Shown: piece by piece, positions 55,960-64,000 of the stretch | Layout: each line of letters opens with the position of its first letter | Numbering within the stretch: position 1 is the stretch's first letter | NCBI GenBank assembly: GCA_027922465.2 | Contig: BQMF02000016.1 | Location: forward strand, 186,001-250,000 | Reading direction: 5' to 3' | Length of the DNA: 64,000 nt | From: Turritopsis dohrnii | Taxonomy: Eukaryota; Cnidaria; Hydrozoa; Anthoathecata; Oceaniidae | Position numbers and translations under genes: made by a program | Notes under the pieces: generated by a model | Seen by the model: only the letters and a program-made list of their open reading frames with translations | Database searches by the model: none | Told to the model about the DNA's origin: nothing

Positions 55960-56472
55960 CGAAGAAGCTACATGTTGATGAACGTGACGCGTTTCGGTAA
56001 AAACCTTTTTCAAACGTAAGATATAAAAAAATTATTACAAGCTTTTATAGTAAAAATAATTTGAAAATTCATTCAGTCGTGAAATTTAATAAATAGTACC
56101 AAGAGAATTGTGTTATTCACAGTCCAGAAAAGAGGAAGATTTTTGTGTTAATCACAGTCCAAAGAAAAAACAAAAAGTTATGATCTCCAACGGTGGGTCG
56201 CTACGCCACAAAGCCCTCTCACGGCTCGTCTTTGATCGGAATATCGATGGTTCTGCCACAACCAAACGGTATACATAGAAAATTGTCCAACAAAAAATAT
56301 AAATACGTGTTATTCACAGTCCAAAGAAAGAGGAAATAAAGTGATACTATTAATACGACATCCAGGTGTAAAGCAATTTCGACACTTCCAATTATCCAAT
56401 TATCGGATTGTGCCAACTGGATTGCGTCGTTATCTTGGAAGTGTCAACATGTAGCTTCTTCGTTTTTATATA
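55949..56472. repeat. 524-bp inverted-repeat element
   Basis: A 29-bp perfect inverted pair opens TATATAAAAACGAAGAAGCT (55949-55977) and is mirrored at 56444-56472. Inside, GTGTTATTCACAGTCCA-like motifs repeat three times, and ACGCGTTTCGGT...TTTTTCAAACG resembles a Penelope 3' hairpin. No gene. Confidence 0.65.
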
Positions 56473-56902
56473 TTTTATACTACATAATCAAGATGGCTTT
56501 TTAGTTCATATATATATATATATGACGAAGAGAAATCGAAACGTTGTTTAAATGTAGTTTTTTTTGAACATATATATTTTTTTAAACTACAAAAATGCTG
56601 CTTTGGGAACATATATATATATATATATATATATACTGCAAATAATGTAGAAAAGACACAGAACAAACAAGTTACATTAACTATTAAATCTAAAACAAAA
56701 CATAGACTAGTAGAAGCCCATAACACTAAATGATATACCCCAATCAAGATTGAAAACTAAAAACACAGATGCACTAACAAACAATTTGAATATATCTAAT
56801 ATAAAGGAATGTTTCCTGAAAGGCATCTCCTACTTTTCAAATAGTATTATACTGTACTAAATACATAATTTCATAGCCTAGTAGAAGCACAGAACAGTAG
56901 TA

Positions 56903-57306
56903 GGGACCTTACGAAACTACGACGGCAACGTGGACGACGACGTGAGGCAAACAAAAGATTCACTTTACTCCATAGATTTGCTTTAGAATGGAAGTCATTT
57001 CACACTATACTATTGGGAAATGTTTTTAATCATAATCATTATCAGATTTGCACGTTCTACACACAACGTGAAAAGTAATATTTTGAAGTCGTACTGAAAA
57101 CGAAGACGTGAGAATAGCAGTACTTCCGATAAATTTTCCTTGGTACCTTCATGATTCTGTGTCTCAAAGTTCAAAAAACAAACTTCAAAGGCATTATAAA
57201 TAAACTCCTTAACCCAAGTGTATAGTTTCTGCTCCTTTGTGATTCATTGAAGATGAATATCTTGTACGTCGTCGTCCACGTTGCCGTCGTAGTTTCGTAA
57301 GGTCCC
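56903..57306. mobile_element. 404-bp MITE with 5-bp TAGTA duplication
   Basis: Ends GGGACCTTACGAAACTACGA and its complement extend about 40 bp inward (ACGGCAACGTGGACGACGACG). Flanks are TAGTA at 56898-56902 and 57307-57311. Non-coding interior. The superfamily is not assigned. Confidence 0.8.
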
Positions 57307-57311
57307 TAGTA

Positions 57312-58796
57312 CTGCAAATAAGGTACATCTGCACATAAAATGACGAAAAAGCTTCGTGAAAGGCATCTCCTATTCAAGGACATGTTATTTATTCATAGAA
57401 GCGAAAAATTACCAGGAGATGTCACACGGCTTTTTTATGATTTTTTATACTTTTAGGCCAATTTTATTTTATGACAACAGGCAATTTCTTCCATTTTTTA
57501 TGAAATTTTATGATTTTATGCCGAGTGGGAGCCCTGCTATTCGCGAAAAAGTGCTGAAAATACTCAAATGCTTACTGAAAAAATAGAATGAACCTTTTCT
57601 TATATAGCTTTCATATTTTCCAGTAAATAATAATAGACCTGGAATTAAGCTCGAGTTACAATGGAAACCATTCTTCACTAATTTGACAACTACAGACATT
57701 TGTCACTACACATACGAAATACCTAGCAGTATTACTATATAAAACTGTATGAATTACCTACAACACATTCGTATCTCAGCAATTTCTTCTGGAATGTCAT
57801 GTTGCCATAGAGATCAAGTTTTGAAGAACAATTTTCAGATGACAATCTCAGGAAGAAAAAATGATTTTTCATCAAACTCACTTTCATTATTTCTTATGGA
57901 GTTTCAAACGAGGAAAAACTTAACGGTAAGTTACGCTATATATTATTCATAAAGTGTTTTACAAGTTTCATAAGTTCTCAACATCAAATAACATAAACAT
58001 AAACAAATAAACAATTATTTCATATCGCCACAACAATCCTGATAGTGATTTTGATGTGATAATGTTTTCAAAAATCTGGGAATAAAAGCATCAAATAGGT
58101 CGATAAGCTGCCAGTTTGTAGTAACTTCACTTTAAATCTATGCTGTGATTTCCATAAGATAAGATCCCAGTAACAACCTAGTAAAAATTGATGACGTAGC
58201 TAAGAACAGAGTGATCATTTCTCTTCATATTGAAATCGAAGGGAATGTTTCTCATACAAATATCATGTTCGAATTCAGAGATGGGATACTAGTACACGGT
58301 GTCAGGACAATTTCAGTCTGAAGAATATAGAGGCTAGAATGGAGTACCGACATTGCAAGCAAAACTTTTTCGGCAAGCCGTTATTCAAGTGGTCGAATGA
58401 ATATCTTATTTACCCAAATTGCGTTAACTGAGGTTACGGATATGGAAATCATTATTATTATCACTAATACAAAAATCACCTACCACCATATCTCTATCTG
58501 TCCTTTCGCCTTAAAAAATTTACTCTCGTGTGAACAGTACAACCGAATTTGAAACTCCATACGCACACAAAACCACTCCCGTGTGACCACACAAATCCAA
58601 TCTCGTGTGACCAACGAAATGAAATGCTAAACTTTTAACACACCAAAAAAAGAAGCACCCTCGTGAGACCAATACACGGAAACATAATGCCAGACATCGC
58701 GAATGTCATGGTAAGTGAATGACGTAACATCAAAACAATATTTTTTGCGTTCAAACGTTTAAGTTCAAAAATCAATTCGAGTAAAGGGTGCAACAT
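57312..58796. other. Intergenic region downstream of TTLL9
   Basis: No gene recognised. CTCGTGTGACCA-like motifs recur four times at 58520-58665. The 3' UTR of the TTLL9 gene probably lies in the right part. Confidence 0.45.
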
Positions 58797-61700
58797 TCAA
58801 GATGGTGTTTGTTGTTGTTGATTCAGCTTCATCACATCAGCCATTTTATACATGTTTTTCAACTGTTTCTCACGATCGTTCCAACAACCTGTTGAAAAAC
58901 CAAAATGTTATCTATCAGACACTCAAACTACAGTTATTGGCGAATAGTTTACGATAAAAAAACAAGAGCCGTAGCTACTTTAAGACTGCCGTTATCGTTT
59001 ATTTACGAAAAGGAGGTGAATTTGTTATGCTAGTGTTAAAGGATGTACTATACCCAAGAATGTGTTGGACACTACTGATGAATCTGTGATGCAAGATTCA
59101 TCATTAGTAACAGGTCCATCATTCCACATCAGATCGAATCCACCAACACGTTTCTCCTTTCCTGTTAATCTGAAACACAATCAGTAAACGAGATGCAAGA
59201 AATCTCAATTCTCCAGTGCAAACAGATATTCATAGTAAAAAGATTTGGCGTGGTCAAACAACAACATTGATCATTTTTTTTTTTTTTTTGATTTTCTTGT
59301 TCATATGATCACTCGATTTTCTTATCCTAAGTTTTTACTTCAACGCAGAAGAAACGCGGGTTTATTTTGCATGCGTGTGATCTCCTTCTCTTAAGCTAAA
59401 AATATCCGACAATGAAAATTCCATTACGAAAAAAGGAACTGTTTAGACGAGTGACTGTCGGAAAATCACTGCGAAGGAGTCATCTATAGAAATATACACA
59501 CTATTTCAATAAAAATACTCTTCATCGCAGTGATTTTTTTGATGATTTCGCCCACCAACAGACAAGGTTTCATTTCATTTCAACATGAGTTTTTCTTGTT
59601 CAGGCCGTGTTGGTACAGAAATCTTCGAAGCTTTTGATTGGTTAAATAATCACTACGACCACCCCGATATAACATCAAATCTCATTTAGGTCGACATAAA
59701 ACATTTCAGAAAACATCTTGCTATATAATGCTGATACCTTCCTTCCATATCCACCACATTCATGACGTCAGAGAGCATGGCGTACTTCAGCTGGTAATCC
59801 GTATCGCTACTAGCCGTCAACGAGGGAGAAGCGTTTATTTCGCAAAGCCATCTATTAGAAGAAAAAAACTTTAAAAACGAAATTACTATATTGAGGGAAC
59901 TTAAGGTTCGGCCTGGACTTAAACACTTTCGTTTTCAAACTTTCCAAAAATAACACTTCCACTTTCGATTTCAGTGACAAACTTTAACAAACATAATAAT
60001 AATTCAGCATCTGCAAGAATATAGCTACTCACGGTTTGAGTTCTGAATCGATCAATATATCATAACCATATCTGTGTTGATATGATGTTCATTAAGGTTT
60101 TTATTAGAAAAAAATATCTTGAGGAAAAGATCTGAGAAAGTCTATGAAGGTCACGCAGCGGTCGAAATCGTCCAAAAGTCACTGCGATGAAGAGCATTTT
60201 ATAATAATGGTAATTTGCTTGATACCACATGACCTGTTTTAAAATTCCCATCTTGTGTTGACAATATGGCAGAAATAGAAATTGTAAATAAATACAGATT
60301 TTGACAACTCATTAGAGGCACACTTTCCTTTAAACATGATTTTCCGCAGAAAATTTAAACTTTCGTAAGCATGAGTGCATGTCTAAAAGATACAGTTCAA
60401 AACAATGTTTGTCGTTGATTATTACACGTTGTACACTCTGTAGACTTTTCACGAAAATGTTGTCCATCATGCGAAACAAATCTTCCACCTGAAACACAAA
60501 ATCGAAACTTTTTCAACTGATTCAGACATACGAGGTCCACTAGTGTCTTTTTCTTCGCAATAAACACGTTAACCTTCCAAACATTCCTTTTATGCACCCA
60601 GTGGGCGAAATTAACTCCGTCATAGTTTTCAACAAAATATGACTTTCAAATCAAACACGTTCGGATTTAATCAGAGATATTCATTGACTTATTGATTTGA
60701 TAGATAATCTTCATGCAGGGCAGCCTACATCTTTTTTTTTTCTTGTAAACATCAGGTAACATCAGGTCAGTCGCAAAAAAAATCAAATTTAAAAAAATCG
60801 TGTCTTAATAAATGTTGATAATGGTTATTCTAAATACGTATGAAAAAATAGGTTAACCATGCTGATACTCGCAATTCCTAATACTGAAATTTTTTTAACA
60901 TTTGCAGACTCAATAAGCTTATCAATAGGGTCCTGGACAGGTAGCAAATTCTAAGTGAATGATCTGAAATATATCCAGCTTCCTTTGTAACGAAAAAGTT
61001 CTCAACTTGCAGCTAAACTCACCATTTGTACACCATGCCTTGCAGTTAAATACAATCTCAATTGATGGATGGACCATTTGCAACCCTAAAAAAAACAACT
61101 TGAAAATTACCTACACTAAACAAACTAAACAATTAGCCTTAAGATCGATGTCCATACCTCGGGGTCGTAGTCAGGTGCGGTCTTCTGAATAGCTACATTG
61201 GTAAGGTGAATGTCTAGATAGTTATTAAGGATTCACTAATTAACTTTATGACTTTTGACACTTAAAAGAACACAAAAGGAAGGATGTTTGGAAAACATAT
61301 ATGTTGTAAAATGTAGTTGCTAGGATCAAGCTTACTATATTTTGATACTTTTTATCAGTTGACATATTCATAATTAGTGTCATGAAAACAGGTGAAAACA
61401 ATTTGTGAGATCAAGATATCAAATACAATAGTAAATATATAAATAATAATATAAGTACATCGAAATATGATTTATAAAAGTCAAAAAGACAGCAAGTTTA
61501 AAATGCAAAAAGCTTTTCAATATGTTATAATTACTATCTTCAGTGTTTATCTGACTTTTTAAAGTAAGGGTCAAAATAGATAGGCATGCCCAACTAAGAG
61601 GAAAAAACAAATGCTTCCAACCAGGAAGACGAGCTCAAAGATTCTATTTCAAAAGAATACCTCCTACATATCTCATAAATTTTCAATCTTGAAAATGAGA

Positions 61701-62464
61701 TCCTATCAAAACACAGAACATTACTCTATATTGTTGAACTTGCAACAACTGTCTGAGTACTTGACTGACCTGTGGGAAAAACTGTCACCTTGACTAAGCC
61801 TCCTGAGAGCTTACAAAAATAATCATTCAACACTGGATCGAAGCGAAAAGGAAATGTCTCCTTTGGCTTTGGTTTATTCAAATGAGCGTAAATCAATAAG
61901 AGTGAGGAGCGACTATACACGGGACAGATGAAAAAGAATAATTATGAAAAGATACATTGATCATCAATAGAATTAAGTGTGTATCGAGTATTGGTAAACC
62001 TTGCAAAACCTTCTCTATATAACCATGCCTTCAGAGGTATATACTGAAATAAAAGTAAATACTGTTAAAGTTCTTATTCTTATTTTGTGTGCTGATGATA
62101 AGTCTTAGCAGTTCTGATTGATCAATGGAGTATTCAAAGCCTACATACATACAGAAGACACAACATCACCACAACAAACTCAATGAGACCCCCTCAGACC
62201 TCAGACATTCATCCCTTATATCATATTGATTGCTAAAATGAGAGGAGTAATCCACACCATGCAGTCACTGAAATGCCCAGAAAGACCCTGACTTCTTACT
62301 CTGAAAGCAATCTAATCTCAGACAACCATCCCAAATCATTAAAGACCTTCAAGAGCATTATTAAATCAATATACTTATAAATTTTCTAGGATAGTATATT
62401 GAAAATAAACAAAGAATACTTACTGAAGTAACTAACACATATACGCGAAGGTCAAATTTTCTAC
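58797..62464 (-). CDS. TTLL9: TTLL9-type tubulin polyglutamylase, 3' half (nine exons)
   Basis: Minus-strand exons 62464-62424, 62043-61956, 61213-61158, 61085-61023, 60488-60394, 60071-60033, 59851-59738, 59169-59054 and 58888-58797 splice in phase with GT..AG borders to about 234 residues. They read [115 protein letters not shown] (active-site Glu and Asn), then [20 protein letters not shown]. The last segment separates TTLL9 from TTLL1. The stop is at 58797. TTLL enzymes ligate glutamate to tubulin tails in cilia. Upstream exons must lie beyond 64000; none was found in 62465-64000. Confidence 0.9.
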
Positions 62465-62765
62465 CTAAAAAAAGCATTGTTAAAAGAAGTAGGACTTTTT
62501 GGCTCCAATCAAGGTTCATAACGATTTAACCTGTTTATACCATGCTCTACAGTCAGTTTTTCACAGGATAAAAAATTGTGCTTTGTAGGCAAAGGGTTTT
62601 GTTTTGGCTAAGATGTCCATGTAAAAGTGGAAAAATCAATCAAAACGCTTCATTCGTGGTAAAAACATGAAATTACTGAAATTAGAAACTTGTTGGTATT
62701 TTCACATCCACTTAAAGTGCTATTTTAAGTGACAAAAAAAATGATTGACTCACAAAAAGAAACTG

Positions 62766-63893
62766 AAGGCTGAAATACACTGACAGTTTAAACTGATGAT
62801 AGAAAAAACTGATCGTGTAAACAGAAGCAACTGACGAATTTTTCATGATCCTTTTAAACTGATCAGTTTTTTTAAAAGATGGATGCGTTCATCTTCTTCA
62901 GTTAAACTAATGAAAATATTCTATTGAAGCATGAGATAAATCAGATGTTTCTTTTGTTTTCAACGTGTGGCGAATACTGCCGAATGATTTTGTAGCAATA
63001 TTATGTGAAAATAAAGTGAGCGGTTATATGCACGTCGGAAATGGCAAATAGAATGAAAAAAAATTGATAAACAAGGGAATTTATTTTCCATATTGAATGT
63101 TCAATAAGGAGCAGTAATTCATAAATCAATACACAAGAACTTTTGATTCTCCAAATGATCTTTCTGCCTAAAGGCTGAAATACACGATCAGTTTAAACCG
63201 ACAGAAAAAATGGATCGTGTAAACAGAAAAAACTGATGAATTTTTCATGATCCTTTTAAACTGATCAGTTTTTTTAAAAGATGGACGTGTTCATCTTTTT
63301 CAGTTAAACTGATGAAAACATTCTATTGAAGCATGAGATAAACCAGATGCTTCTTTTGTTTTCAACACATGGCAAATACTTCCGAATGGTTTTGTGGCAA
63401 TTTTATGTGAAAATGAAGTGAGGGGTTATTTGCACGTCGAAAATGGCAAATAGAATGAAAAAATTGAAAAAACGAGAGAATTTCTTTTCCATATTGAATG
63501 TTCAATAAGGAGTAGTAATTCATCAAAAGTATCAGTTTCAACACACAAGAACTTTTGATTCTCCAAATGATCTTTTTGCCTTAATTCATTTTCACAACGT
63601 GTTGCATGCACCCATAAATGCCTCAATTGTAACCACGGCTTTACCCAAATTGTTCGTTTCTTTCTTGTACTTTTGTTTTCTTTTTGCTTTTTACAATAAA
63701 AGCCATCACCATTGCAATTACTGCACCTTGCACTGCGCTGCCAATGTTAAAAAAGCAGAAAAGATGACAGTTTTTTTCATTTTAAACTGAACGTGTATAC
63801 AGGTGCATTTCATCAGTTTAACTGATGGAAAAAAACTGTCAGTTTAAATTGATCCATTTAAACTGATCGTGTATTTCACCCTTAAAGGTATGT
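62766..63893. mobile_element. MITE with internal 405-bp tandem duplication
   Basis: The left end AAGGCTGAAATACAC occurs twice (62766 and 63171). The two following ~405-bp blocks (62766-63170, 63171-63581) are clearly homologous, and a single right end finishes with CGTGTATTTCACCCTT near 63884. Motifs AAACTGATCAGTTT and CTGATCGTGTAAACAG repeat near each end. The tips match the MITE at 15855-16663, but the interior palindrome differs. It lies in a TTLL9 intron or upstream flank. Confidence 0.7.
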
Positions 63894-64000
63894 TCATGTG
63901 TCAAATTACAACCATTACATTTAAACGGTGAAAACACTTACAAATATGCTTGAACAAATGAGGTTAAGCCCGACCCTTACCCTCACTAACCCAGACACAT

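Noticed and set aside
59763..59776. TGACGTCAGAGAG as a further copy of the left-edge repeat
   Set aside because: It falls within TTLL9 coding sequence; the match is short and probably chance.
60596..60607. CCCAGTGGGC as another EnSpm end
   Set aside because: A single 10-bp match with no inverted partner or AACGT subterminal repeats, next to a TTLL9 exon.
1..64000. tRNA or rRNA genes
   Set aside because: No cloverleaf or rRNA core sequence was noticed on either strand; a covariance-model scan would be needed to exclude tRNA pseudogenes.

Overview
The window is animal nuclear DNA: AT-rich, with spliced genes that use GT..AG introns, an alternative mitochondrial NADH dehydrogenase, a ciliary tubulin glutamylase and a dense load of metazoan transposons. 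The repertoire (BEL/Pao, Ty3/gypsy, PIF/Harbinger, Ginger, an IS3EU-like element, a Kolobok-like element, EnSpm/CACTA, Penelope and a decayed retroelement of a kind common in cnidarians) suggests a cnidarian. The species cannot be determined from the sequence alone.

About 2.2-25.9 kb is one BEL/Pao retrotransposon (minus strand) split open by a stack of insertions. A TA-flanked element (18166-20321) entered its RT region and later received a palindrome-array element (18891-19993). A Harbinger (4602-18163) landed exactly on the TA-element's left tip. A Ty3/gypsy element (5457-14308) entered the Harbinger transposase. An IS3EU-like transposon (6841-11447) with 314-bp terminal inverted repeats, an integrase-like transposase and a HECT ubiquitin ligase entered the gypsy pol. 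A second Harbinger (15620-17519), itself hit by a MITE, and a Penelope fragment lie in the first Harbinger's right arm. Separately, a Ginger transposon (21216-25721) split the BEL gag; its 1.4-kb first intron is filled by a 42-bp minisatellite built on the core of its own terminal repeat. Most junctions show exact target-site duplications, and removing the inserts in silico restores the host frames.

From 27 to 44 kb there are further transposons: a TTAA-flanked Kolobok-like element with THAP and P2X7-ballast-like remnants, interrupted by a LINE; a Penelope element; a decayed retroelement; a 4.8-kb EnSpm/CACTA-type element with an intact transposase and an intact eight-exon DUF4806 gene; and a longer near-identical copy of the LINE in the opposite orientation.

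From 47 kb on, two host genes converge. An eight-exon type II NADH dehydrogenase with an EF-hand-like insert (47123-52074, plus) is complete. The 3' half of a TTLL9-type tubulin polyglutamylase (58797-62464, minus) has nine recognisable exons, with its 5' part beyond the window. Between and around them are MITEs, a hAT remnant, microsatellites and a 128-bp minisatellite.
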